Shown here: in pieces, positions 51,076 through 58,848 of the stretch
Layout of the letters: each line of letters opens with the position of its first letter
Numbering within the stretch: position 1 is the stretch's first letter
Assembly: GCA_029202445.1 (NCBI GenBank)
Contig: CP119321.1
Coordinates: 2,356,001-2,420,000, forward strand
Source of the DNA: Candidatus Microbacterium phytovorans
GTDB lineage: Bacteria > Actinomycetota > Actinomycetes > Actinomycetales > Microbacteriaceae
Length of the DNA stretch: 64,000 bases
Direction of reading: 5' to 3'
Made by a program: the position numbers and the translations under genes
Notes under the pieces: model-generated
Databases searched by the model: none
The model's input: the letters and a program-made list of their open reading frames with translations, nothing else
Told to the model about the DNA's origin: nothing

Positions 51076-52473
51076 ATGACAGGCAACACCGGCACCGCAT
51101 GGCAACAGCGCATCGAAACGCTGCTGCACGCGCTCGCCGACGCCCGGCGCGACGCCGCCGCAGCCCAAGCCCGCGAGGCCGCGCTGCTGGCCGAGGCAGT
51201 CGAGATCGCGCAGGCGATGGCACAGGATGCCGGTGAGCCCACGTCCGTCGCCGACATCCCGATCCGTTCCCTCGCCGCGCAGATCGGCGCCGCCGCGCGC
51301 GTTTCGGACCGGACGTTGCAGAAGCACATGTCCGATGCCGTGGTCTTGGTGGAGAAGTTCCCCGCGACGTTCGCCGCGTGGGCTGCCGGGGACGTGTCAC
51401 ACGGGCATGTGCGAGTGGTGGTCGATGCCGGGGCTGCGCTCGAGGACGACGCGGCGCGGGCCGTCTACGAAGACGCGGCGTTGGAGGTCGCGCGGCGGGA
51501 GACACCGGGACGGCTCAAGCCCGCCGCGCGGATCCTTGCCGCACGATTGCACCCGGTCCCCTTGCAGGAGCGGCACACCGTGGCCGCAGCCAAGCGAGAG
51601 GTGTGGGTGCGTGACCTCGACGACGGCATGGCGGAGTTGATCGCGATCCTCCCCGCGGCGATCGCCCACGGCATCCGCGACCGCGTCGATCAGTACGCAA
51701 GACGGGTCGTCGAAGCGCGGAGTGGGGGCGCAAGCGCGGCCCCTGCGCCTGACGCGACCGCCGACGGTGCACTCCTTCCCCACCCCGACACCACCCGCCC
51801 CACCGACACCCAGCCCATCGACACCCAGCCCACCGACACCCGCCCCGCCGACACGCGTCGGGTCAGCGAGGTCCGTGCTGACGTGTTCGCCGACCTCGTC
51901 CTCACCGGACACGCCACCCCCGAGACCACCAACGACGCGATCCCCGCCGGGGAGGCGATCATCGCCCGCGTGCAGGTCACCGTCCCGGTGCTCACCGCGG
52001 TCGGACACGACGACGCGCCCGCCGAACTCATCGGGAAAGGCCCCATCGACACGGCCACCGCCCTCCGCCTCGCCGGAACCGCCACCGGATGGGACCGGGT
52101 CCTCACCCACCCCGCCACCGGCACCGTCCTCGCCACCGACCGGTACCGACCCAACGACCACCTCAAACGCACCCTCCGCGTCAGAGACGAACACTGCCGC
52201 TTCCCCGGCTGCCGCACCCCCACCGGCCGGTCCGACATCGACCACACCATCGCCCGCGAACACGACGGCGCGACCGAACTGACGAACCTCGCCCACCTCT
52301 GCCGACGTCACCACACGTTGAAACACCACTCCGCCTGGCGAGTCCGGCAGACACCCGACGGCATCCTCCACTGGACCAGCCCCACCGGACGCACCTACCC
52401 CGACCACCCCGCCCGCACCCTCGTGTTCACCACCGCGACGACCACGACCACCTCGCGATCACGACCGAACTAA
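51076..52473 (+). CDS. HNH endonuclease-domain protein with DUF222 (13E12 repeat family)
   Basis: A 465-residue protein. The long N-terminal DUF222 domain is helical (IETLLHALADARRDAAAAQAREAALLAEAVEIAQ), and a C-terminal HNH nuclease follows with HCRFPGCRTPTGRSDIDHTIAREHDGATELTNLAHLCRRHHTLKHHSAW. A PTDTQPIDTQ repeat lies between them (about 235-255). Such genes are present in many copies in actinobacterial genomes and behave like selfish elements; the function is unknown. Its TAA stop overlaps the -35 of the flagellar promoter for flbD. Confidence 0.88.
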   Translation: MTGNTGTAWQQRIETLLHALADARRDAAAAQAREAALLAEAVEIAQAMAQDAGEPTSVADIPIRSLAAQIGAAARVSDRTLQKHMSDAVVLVEKFPATFAAWAAGDVSHGHVRVVVDAGAALEDDAARAVYEDAALEVARRETPGRLKPAARILAARLHPVPLQERHTVAAAKREVWVRDLDDGMAELIAILPAAIAHGIRDRVDQYARRVVEARSGGASAAPAPDATADGALLPHPDTTRPTDTQPIDTQPTDTRPADTRRVSEVRADVFADLVLTGHATPETTNDAIPAGEAIIARVQVTVPVLTAVGHDDAPAELIGKGPIDTATALRLAGTATGWDRVLTHPATGTVLATDRYRPNDHLKRTLRVRDEHCRFPGCRTPTGRSDIDHTIAREHDGATELTNLAHLCRRHHTLKHHSAWRVRQTPDGILHWTSPTGRTYPDHPARTLVFTTATTTTTSRSRPN

Positions 52474-52496
52474 CGGATCACCCGCGCCGGCCGACA
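52470..52496 (+). promoter_or_regulatory. Sigma-28 promoter of flbD-motA-motB
   Basis: CTAACG (52470-52475), 15 bp, CCGACA (52491-52496; one mismatch to CCGATA). Its -35 includes the HNH gene stop codon. Confidence 0.8.
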
Positions 52497-52582
52497 GTCC
52501 CCCCACGAGCCGAAGACACGATGTCGCAGGCCCGCCGGCGTCGCCCAGCGTTCGCCGACCATCAACCAGGGAAGGGGTGCTC

Positions 52583-52957
52583 GTGATCGTCCTCACGCGA
52601 CTGAACCGCACCCGTTTCGCGGTGAATCCCGACCTCATCGAGCGCATCCAGGCGACCCCTGACACGACGCTCGTCATGGTCGATGGCGCGACGTTCGTCG
52701 TCGCCGAAACGATGGATGCCGTCATCGACGCCGTCGTCGCATTCCGCTCCCGCGTGCTGACCTCCGCCCTCCACGGCGACCACACGACCTCCGCCGCCAC
52801 GGCCGCGACACCCGCCGACACCCACGCGCCGGTCACCGACACCCCCGCACCCGTCGCCGACACGCACGCCGCCGCCACCACCGCCGCCGACGCCACCGCC
52901 GACGCCGCCGACGCCACCACCGACGCCACCACCGCCACCGAAGGCGGTGACGACTGA
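52583..52957 (+). CDS. flbD: FlbD-family flagellar protein with long acidic Ala/Thr tail
   Basis: A 124-residue protein. Residues 1-60 are FlbD/SwrD (IVLTRLNRTRFAVNPDLIERIQATPDTTLVMVDG), which in Bacillus raises motor torque. The tail of about 60 residues is almost only Ala, Thr, Asp and Pro, unlike the usual 60-70-residue family members. GTG 52583 was chosen because it begins the conserved IVLTRLN and has AAGGGG before it; GTG 52577 is also in frame. It overlaps motA by one base. Confidence 0.88.
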   Translation: MIVLTRLNRTRFAVNPDLIERIQATPDTTLVMVDGATFVVAETMDAVIDAVVAFRSRVLTSALHGDHTTSAATAATPADTHAPVTDTPAPVADTHAAATTAADATADAADATTDATTATEGGDD

Positions 52958-53760
52958 TGCTCATCATCGGCATCCTGATCGCCTTCGCCGGCCTGTACGC
53001 GATGATCACGCTCGAAGGCGCGCACGTCGAAGCGCTCCTGCTCCCGGCACCGATGATCCTCGTGTTCGGCGCGACGATCGCCATCGGTCTTGCGGGCGGC
53101 ACCGTGCGCGACGCGAAGGAAGCCGTCCGCGCACTGCCCCGCGCGCTCCGAGGGCTCAAGGGCTCCTCGGAAGATCTCATCGTCACGGTCGTCGGCTACG
53201 CCGAGAAGGCCCGGTCCGAGGGGCTGCTCGCGCTGGAGGACGCCGTCGCCGAGGAGAAGGACCCGTTCCTGCGACAGGCCCTGCAGAACATCGCCGACGG
53301 CACCGACGCGGAAGACCTCCGCATCCTGATGGAAGACCAGGTCGCCACCACGGCGTCGGTCCGTCGCACGGCCGCGCGCTTCTACACGACCCTCGGCGGA
53401 TACGCCCCGACCGTCGGCATCGTCGGCACGGTCGTCTCCCTCACGCACGTGCTCGAGAAGCTCGACGAGCCCTCGACGCTGGGCCCGCTCATCGCCGCCG
53501 CGTTCGTCGCCACCCTCTGGGGCCTCCTGTCGGCGAACTTCATCTGGCTGCCGATCGGCGCACGCCTGCAGCGGCTCGCCGAGATCGAAGTCGACCGGAT
53601 GACGCTCCTCACGGAGGGCATGCTCGCCGTCCAGGCCGGAAGCCCTCACCACCTCGTCGAGGAGCGCCTGCGCGCTCTCGCGCCCGACGCCGGCGGCAAA
53701 CGTCGCCGCGAGAAGCCAGGCGACAAGGCCGCCACCGAACCCGCGGAGGAGTCCGCATGA
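52957..53760 (+). CDS. motA: Flagellar motor stator protein MotA
   Basis: A 267-residue stator with four helices (1-25, 28-50, and two near 148-165 and 180-205). GGYAPTVGIVGTVVSLTHVL and AAFVATLWGLLSANFIWLPIGARL line the ion path, and the cytoplasmic loop carries the charged residues that meet FliG. It overlaps motB by 4 bp. Confidence 0.94.
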   Translation: MLIIGILIAFAGLYAMITLEGAHVEALLLPAPMILVFGATIAIGLAGGTVRDAKEAVRALPRALRGLKGSSEDLIVTVVGYAEKARSEGLLALEDAVAEEKDPFLRQALQNIADGTDAEDLRILMEDQVATTASVRRTAARFYTTLGGYAPTVGIVGTVVSLTHVLEKLDEPSTLGPLIAAAFVATLWGLLSANFIWLPIGARLQRLAEIEVDRMTLLTEGMLAVQAGSPHHLVEERLRALAPDAGGKRRREKPGDKAATEPAEESA

Positions 53761-54584
53761 GCGTCTCCCGTCGCCGCCGCATCCCCGCCCACGCCGACGC
53801 CGGGCACGGTCCCGACGAACGGTGGATGGCGTCCTACCTCGACATGATCACCGTGCTCATGTGCATGTTCATCGTGATGTTCGCGATGTCCAACGTCGAC
53901 CAGGAGAAGTTCGAGGCGCTCCGCGCATCGCTGGCCACGGGCTTCGGTGCGGAGCAGACGGATGCCATCGACGTCTCGACCGGCGTCGTCGTCCCGCCCG
54001 ATCTCGTCGACGACGAGGGCGAGTCGTTCTTCGAACTGCCCCAGCTGCCCCCGAACGCCGCGGAAGAGGAGTACGACTCGTTCGCGCTGCTGCGCGAGCG
54101 GCTCGAGCAGGCGCTCGAGGAGGAGGGGCTCGAAGAGGCGGCGACCTTCACGATCGACGAGCGCGGCCTCACCATGGGCCTCAAGAGCGCCGAGACCTTC
54201 TTCGCGACCAACAGCACCGCCCTCAGCGCGAAGGCGCGCGCCGTGCTCGACGCGGCCGCCACCGTCCTCGCCGACGACACCCACGACATCTCCGTCGAGG
54301 GGCATGCCGACTTCCGTCGCCCCTCGCCGCCGTTCCGCGACAACTGGGAACTGTCCTCCGCCCGCGCGACCGGCGTGCTGCGCTACCTCGCGAACGAGGG
54401 CGATGTGGCGCACGACCGGATCAGCTCCGTCGGCTACGGATCCTCCCGGCCCCTCGCCGAAGGGACGAGCGCCGCCGCACTCGCCCAGAACCGCCGCGTC
54501 GACATCGTCGTGCTGTCGGCGGCCGAGGACGACGTACGCGCCGAGCTCCCCCGCCTCGACGCGCTCGCTGCGGGAGGCCCCTGA
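53757..54584 (+). CDS. motB: Flagellar motor stator protein MotB
   Basis: A 275-residue stator anchor. One helix (about 26-46) carries the ion-binding Asp29 (SYLDMITVLMCMFIVMF). A C-terminal OmpA-like peptidoglycan-binding domain (about 150-260) has EGHADFRRPSPPFRDNWELSSARATGVLRYL. An acidic linker lies between. Asp29 corresponds to E. coli Asp32. It is the last gene of flbD-motA-motB; fliL does not follow. Confidence 0.95.
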   Translation: MSVSRRRRIPAHADAGHGPDERWMASYLDMITVLMCMFIVMFAMSNVDQEKFEALRASLATGFGAEQTDAIDVSTGVVVPPDLVDDEGESFFELPQLPPNAAEEEYDSFALLRERLEQALEEEGLEEAATFTIDERGLTMGLKSAETFFATNSTALSAKARAVLDAAATVLADDTHDISVEGHADFRRPSPPFRDNWELSSARATGVLRYLANEGDVAHDRISSVGYGSSRPLAEGTSAAALAQNRRVDIVVLSAAEDDVRAELPRLDALAAGGP

Positions 54585-54656
54585 CCGAACCGCACCACAC
54601 CGCACGCGTGACCGCGCCGCACGAACCGCACCGCGGCATCCCCCATCCACGCGCGA

Positions 54657-54683
54657 CTAACGGCCCCGCGCACGCGTCCGATA
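54657..54683 (+). promoter_or_regulatory. Sigma-28 promoter of the fliM-to-flhA operon
   Basis: CTAACG (54657-54662), 15 bp, CCGATA (54678-54683, followed by GTCC), 46 bp before the fliM start. Confidence 0.88.
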
Positions 54684-54729
54684 GTCCCGCCCGTGCAGGT
54701 CGAAGACCCTGCACAGAGCGAGGGATGCC

Positions 54730-55656
54730 GTGCAGATCGAGGACACCGTGCGGGTCGGCGACGCCGCAGCGTCCCCGACGGCGCCCGAGCGCCACGACTT
54801 CGGTCGTCCGGCCGCGCTGTCCCGCGAGCACACGCGCGCCCTCGCCGCCGCGTTCGACGCTTTCGCGCGCCTCTGGGCGATGCAGCTGACCTCGAAGGCT
54901 CGGCTGCGGTCGCACATCACGGTCGACCGCGTCACCCTCGAGACCTACGACGAGTACGTGTCGACGGTGCCCACCACGACGACCCTCATCCTCTGCACCG
55001 ACGACGGCTCCGAGGACCGCGCCATCATCGAGTTCCCCGTGTCGACCGCCCTGCAGTGGATCGTGCGGATGCTCGGCGGCGACGCCGCCCACACGCTCGA
55101 CACCCGCGCGCTCACCCCGATCGAGTTCGCGCTGCTGCGGTCGCTCATGGACGAGACCCTCGGTCACCTGCGCGGATCGCTCGGCGGTCTCCTCTCCGAG
55201 AAACTGGGCGTCAGCGCCGTCCAGTACAACGCGGCGTTCGCGCAGATCGTCTCGGCGCAGGATCTCGTCGTCGTCGCCCGCTTCTCGATGCGCCTCGGCG
55301 ACCGCACGGAGGCGGCGAGCATCGCGCTGCCCGCCGCCGTGCTCCTCGAACGGCTCACCGACACCACGTCGACTCCGCACGCCGCACCCGACCCGGATGT
55401 CGTCCGCCGCCACGTCGAGGAGACGCCCGTCGAACTCGTGCTGCGCCTCGCGACGCGCAGCATGCGCCCCGACGAAGTGCTCGATCTCGCCGTCGGCGAC
55501 ATCCTCTCGCTCCCCCACGGCGAAGACCGTCCGCTCGACCTCGCGGTCGGCGAGCACGTCGTGGCATCCGCCGCCGTGGGAGCCAACGGCGCGCGGCTCG
55601 CGTGCGTCGTCACCTCGTCCGACCTTCCCCGCACCCTCGCCGAGGAGACCGCATGA
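54730..55656 (+). CDS. fliM: Flagellar motor switch protein FliM
   Basis: A 308-residue C-ring protein. The middle CheC-like domain has RALTPIEFALLRSLMDETLGHLRG, and the C-terminal SpoA domain is about 235-305. The usual N-terminal CheY-binding peptide (LSQxEIDALL) is not recognisable, so control by CheY may be weak or different; no che genes are in the window. Start GTG 54730; overlaps fliN by 4 bp. Confidence 0.9.
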   Translation: MQIEDTVRVGDAAASPTAPERHDFGRPAALSREHTRALAAAFDAFARLWAMQLTSKARLRSHITVDRVTLETYDEYVSTVPTTTTLILCTDDGSEDRAIIEFPVSTALQWIVRMLGGDAAHTLDTRALTPIEFALLRSLMDETLGHLRGSLGGLLSEKLGVSAVQYNAAFAQIVSAQDLVVVARFSMRLGDRTEAASIALPAAVLLERLTDTTSTPHAAPDPDVVRRHVEETPVELVLRLATRSMRPDEVLDLAVGDILSLPHGEDRPLDLAVGEHVVASAAVGANGARLACVVTSSDLPRTLAEETA

Positions 55657-56300
55657 CTAGCACCATGACCCACGAAGCCGCCGCCGCCGCAGCCTTCGCC
55701 GACCGGCTCCCCACCGCCACTCGCACCACCGCCCACCCCGCGAGCGGGTCGGGCGAGACCGGCGACGCCGTGATGGTCTCGTCGGTGGGAGACACCAGCG
55801 CGGCGCTGGCCGTCGTCATCTTCGACGAGTCCGCGCTCCTCGGCGACGCGGAGACGCCGCTCGCCGACCGGCTGCGCGACGCCCTGGATGCCGCGGCCGC
55901 CGCGTTCGGACCGAGCGTGCTCGGCGAGCCGACGATCGGCGACGCCTCCGCCCTGTTCTCGCACCCGAACGCGCAGGTCTTCGAACTCGCCGACGAGACC
56001 GGCCGCACCATCGGCCGCCTCGCCGTGCGCATCTCGCAGACGCGCGCCGCCTCGCCCCGGCGACTGCAGCGCATCGCCGGTGTCGAGATGGACCTCACGG
56101 TCGAGGTCGGCCGCACCCGGATGACGGTGCGCGACGTGCTCGACCTGGAACCGGGCCGCATCATCGAACTCGACCGGTCCGCCGGCGCGCCCGCCGACGT
56201 CAAACTCAACGGTCGCCTCATCGCCCACGGCGAGATCGTCGTCGTCGACCAGGACTACGCGGTGCGCATCACGCGCATCATCGAGAACGCGGAGGTCTGA
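55653..56300 (+). CDS. fliN: Flagellar motor switch protein FliN (long form)
   Basis: A 215-residue FliN. The C-terminal SpoA domain (about 140-213) has GVEMDLTVEVGRTRMTVRDVLDLEPGRIIELDRSAGAPADVKLNGRLIAHGEIVVVDQDYAVRI. The N-terminal 130 residues resemble a degenerate FliY/CheC-like half. Such long forms are normal in Gram-positive bacteria. GGAGG in its last codons is the SD of fliO. Confidence 0.93.
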   Translation: MTSTMTHEAAAAAAFADRLPTATRTTAHPASGSGETGDAVMVSSVGDTSAALAVVIFDESALLGDAETPLADRLRDALDAAAAAFGPSVLGEPTIGDASALFSHPNAQVFELADETGRTIGRLAVRISQTRAASPRRLQRIAGVEMDLTVEVGRTRMTVRDVLDLEPGRIIELDRSAGAPADVKLNGRLIAHGEIVVVDQDYAVRITRIIENAEV

Positions 56301-56301
56301 C

Positions 56302-56898
56302 CTGGACGATCTGCTCCTCGCCGCCCGCGTCGTCGTCTCGCTCGCCGCCGTCCTCGGCGTCGTCTGGCTGCTGCAGCGACGTCTCGCCCGCGGCGGCGTC
56401 TCGAAGAAGTCGAAGAAGGACCGCGCCCGCGACGCCGTCACCGTCGTCGCCAAGCGGAGCCTCGCCCCCAAGACGCAGCTCGTCGTCGTCGAGATCGACG
56501 ACGTGCGCTACGTGCTCGGCGTCGGCGAAGGCGGGGTGTCGGTGATCGACAGCCGCCCGACCGACGGCACGGCCGCCCCCGACGTGCCGGCATCCGCCCC
56601 GCGCCTCGCGCCCGTGCATGCGCTGCGGAGCGCTCTGCCGACCGCGATGCCGAGCGCCGCGACCGCCACCACCCCCGAGACGACCGCCGTGCCGATCCCC
56701 GGGACGACCGCCACATCCGACGTCACCACCGCCACCGCCGCATCCACCGCCACCGCCGGCTCGTTGCCGCTGCGTCGCGCCCACCGAGAAGCCCACCGGG
56801 AAGCCCACCGGGAAGCCCAGCGCGAGGCCCGCCCGACCTTCGGGGCGGCGCTCTCCCGCGAGGCCTCCCAGGCCCTGCGCCGCGCCATCGGCGCCTGA
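56302..56898 (+). CDS. fliO: Flagellar export protein FliO, apparent CTG start
   Basis: The frame encodes a membrane helix (LLLAARVVVSLAAVLGVVWLL), then a basic segment and a FliO core (VTVVAKRSLAPKTQLVVVEIDDVRYVLGVGEGGVSVI), and a long Ala/Thr/Pro tail; 198 residues. No ATG, GTG or TTG precedes the helix. The only sensible start is CTG 56302, placed six bases after GGAGG (56291-56295) and one base after the fliN stop. The first standard codon, GTG 56503, would remove the helix. FliO helps assemble FliP. The tail has a repeated HREAHREAHREAQ stretch. Confidence 0.85.
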   Translation: MDDLLLAARVVVSLAAVLGVVWLLQRRLARGGVSKKSKKDRARDAVTVVAKRSLAPKTQLVVVEIDDVRYVLGVGEGGVSVIDSRPTDGTAAPDVPASAPRLAPVHALRSALPTAMPSAATATTPETTAVPIPGTTATSDVTTATAASTATAGSLPLRRAHREAHREAHREAQREARPTFGAALSREASQALRRAIGA

Positions 56899-56910
56899 CG
56901 GAGCACCCTC

Positions 56911-57792
56911 GTGACGGATCGCACCGCGCCGCCGCGCAACAACACCGCGCCGCCGCGTAACACAGCGTCCCCGCGCAACATCGAGCCGCCGCGCCGCACC
57001 CCGCGCCGGGCGCTGCGGACCGTCATCGTCCTCGGCATCCTCCTCGCGGTGCACGTGCTCTCCGCGACTCCGGCCTTCGCCGACACGGTCGACCCGACGC
57101 TTCCCGCGACGCCGCCGCCGAGCGGCGTGACGGTCGACATCAACGGCATCGATGGAACGCCCTCGGCATCCATCCTGACCCTCATCGGGATCACGCTGCT
57201 GTCGGTCGCCCCCGCGCTCCTGCTCATGATGTCGTCGTTCACGAAGATCTTCGTCGTGCTCGCGATGACCAGAAACGCGCTGTCGCTGCCGACGATCCCC
57301 CCGAACCAGGTGCTGGCGGGCCTGTCGCTGTTCCTGACGCTGTTCATCATGTGGCCGGTGCTCACCGAGATCCACACGGTCGCCGTCCAGCCCTATACCG
57401 ACGGCGGCCTGACCTTCACGGATGCCGTGGGCGCGGCGTCCGACCCCCTCCGCACCTGGATGCTGCAGTTCACCCGGGAGGAGGATCTCGCGCTCATGAC
57501 GCGGTTCTCCGGCGCCGACAACCCCGACGACCCCGCCAGCACACCGCTCATCACGCTCATCCCCGCGTTCATGATCTCGGAGCTGCGCGCCGCGTTCATC
57601 ATCGGGTTCGTCATCTTCGTGCCGTTCCTCGTGATCGACCTCGTCGTCGCGGCCGCCCTCATGTCGATGGGCATGATGATGCTCCCTCCCGTCATGATCT
57701 CCCTGCCGTTCAAGATCCTTCTCTTCCTGCTCGTCGACGGGTGGGGGCTCATCCTCCGCACGCTCGTGCAGAGTTACGCGGGGTCGGGATGA
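56911..57792 (+). CDS. fliP: Flagellar export gate protein FliP
   Basis: A 293-residue export-gate subunit. The N-terminal 35 residues are a PPRN-type repeat, followed by a signal-like helix ending ATPAFA, and then the FliP core (SFTKIFVVLAMTRNALSLPTIPPNQVLAGLSLFLTLFIMWP) with three more helices. The Arg/Pro repeat extension before the signal helix is unusual. GTG 56911 start; overlaps fliQ by 4 bp. Confidence 0.94.
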   Translation: MTDRTAPPRNNTAPPRNTASPRNIEPPRRTPRRALRTVIVLGILLAVHVLSATPAFADTVDPTLPATPPPSGVTVDINGIDGTPSASILTLIGITLLSVAPALLLMMSSFTKIFVVLAMTRNALSLPTIPPNQVLAGLSLFLTLFIMWPVLTEIHTVAVQPYTDGGLTFTDAVGAASDPLRTWMLQFTREEDLALMTRFSGADNPDDPASTPLITLIPAFMISELRAAFIIGFVIFVPFLVIDLVVAAALMSMGMMMLPPVMISLPFKILLFLLVDGWGLILRTLVQSYAGSG

Positions 57793-58064
57793 ACCCGGAA
57801 TCGGTCCTCGACATCGCCCTCGAAGGCGTGCTCATCACCGCGAAGCTCGCCGCGCCGCTCCTGGTGACCGCACTCGTCGTCGGCTTCGCCATCTCGCTCC
57901 TGCAGTCGATCACCCAGATCCAGGAGGTCACCCTCTCGTTCGTGCCGAAGGCGATCGCCGTCGGCGTCGCGCTCGTCGTCTGCGGCAACTGGATGATCAC
58001 CGAGGCGGTCACCTTCACCCACGCGCTGTTCGACCGCATCCCCCAGCTGTTGAGCGGCGGCTGA
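57789..58064 (+). CDS. fliQ: Flagellar export gate protein FliQ
   Basis: A 91-residue two-helix protein with LLVTALVVGFAISLLQSITQIQEVTLSFVPKAIAV, the usual FliQ core. It surrounds the FliP/FliR gate. It is followed after 22 bp by fliR. Confidence 0.94.
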   Translation: MNPESVLDIALEGVLITAKLAAPLLVTALVVGFAISLLQSITQIQEVTLSFVPKAIAVGVALVVCGNWMITEAVTFTHALFDRIPQLLSGG

Positions 58065-58086
58065 GGACGGCGATGGGGCGGATGCC

Positions 58087-58848
58087 GTGAACATCCCGAT
58101 CGACTTCGCCTGGCTGGAGGCCACGGGGCTCGCGGCCGTACGCACGACCGCGTTCCTGTTCCTCGCGCCCCCGTTCTCCTACCGCGGGTTCCCGTCGCGC
58201 ATCAAGGCGGCGCTGGGCGTGGGGATCGCCATCGCGTTGAGTGGCGCCGTCGCCCCCGGCTACGAACCGCTCGCCACGGGCGCCTTCTTCCTCGCGCTCC
58301 TCGCGCAGCTCGTGACGGGCGCGCTCCTCGGATTCCTCGTGACGGTGTGCTTCTCGGCGGTGCAGTCGGCGGGAAGCCTCGTCGACCTCTTCGGGGGCTT
58401 CCAACTGGCCCAGGCCTTCGATCCGCAGATGAACGTCAACGGCGCGCAGTTCACCCGGCTGTTCCAGATGACGGCGCTCGCCCTCCTCATCTCCTCCAAC
58501 GGGTACGCGCTCATCCTCGCGGGCCTCGCGCGCAGCTTCTCCGCCGTCCCCGTCGACGGGATGATCGCACTCGACCGTCCCGTGGAGCTCCTCGTCGATA
58601 TAGCCGGGCAGCTCATGCTCTCCGCCGTGCAGATCGCCGGGCCGCTGCTGCTCGTGCTGTTCCTCGCCGACATCGGTCTCGGGCTCGTGAGTCGTGTCGC
58701 CCCGGCCCTCAACGCGTTCGCGATGGGCTTCCCCGTGAAGATCATGCTGACCCTCGTCCTCGCCGGCACCGTCGTGCTCGCGCTCCCGAGCGTCGTGGGC
58801 GCGCTGACCCAGGATGCCGTCGAGCTGCTGATCGGGGGTGTGCGATGA
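58087..58848 (+). CDS. fliR: Flagellar export gate protein FliR
   Basis: A 253-residue polytopic protein of six helices. Family features are FLFLAPPFSYRGFPSRIKAALGVGIAIAL and GGFQLAQAFDPQMNVNGAQFTRLFQM. It completes the FliPQR gate. GTG 58087 start; overlaps flhB by 4 bp. Confidence 0.93.
   Translation: MNIPIDFAWLEATGLAAVRTTAFLFLAPPFSYRGFPSRIKAALGVGIAIALSGAVAPGYEPLATGAFFLALLAQLVTGALLGFLVTVCFSAVQSAGSLVDLFGGFQLAQAFDPQMNVNGAQFTRLFQMTALALLISSNGYALILAGLARSFSAVPVDGMIALDRPVELLVDIAGQLMLSAVQIAGPLLLVLFLADIGLGLVSRVAPALNAFAMGFPVKIMLTLVLAGTVVLALPSVVGALTQDAVELLIGGVR

Noticed and set aside
51076..52473. HNH gene as a homing endonuclease or phage terminase partner.
   Set aside because: The DUF222 plus HNH architecture is the common 13E12 family; no intron, intein or phage gene is nearby.
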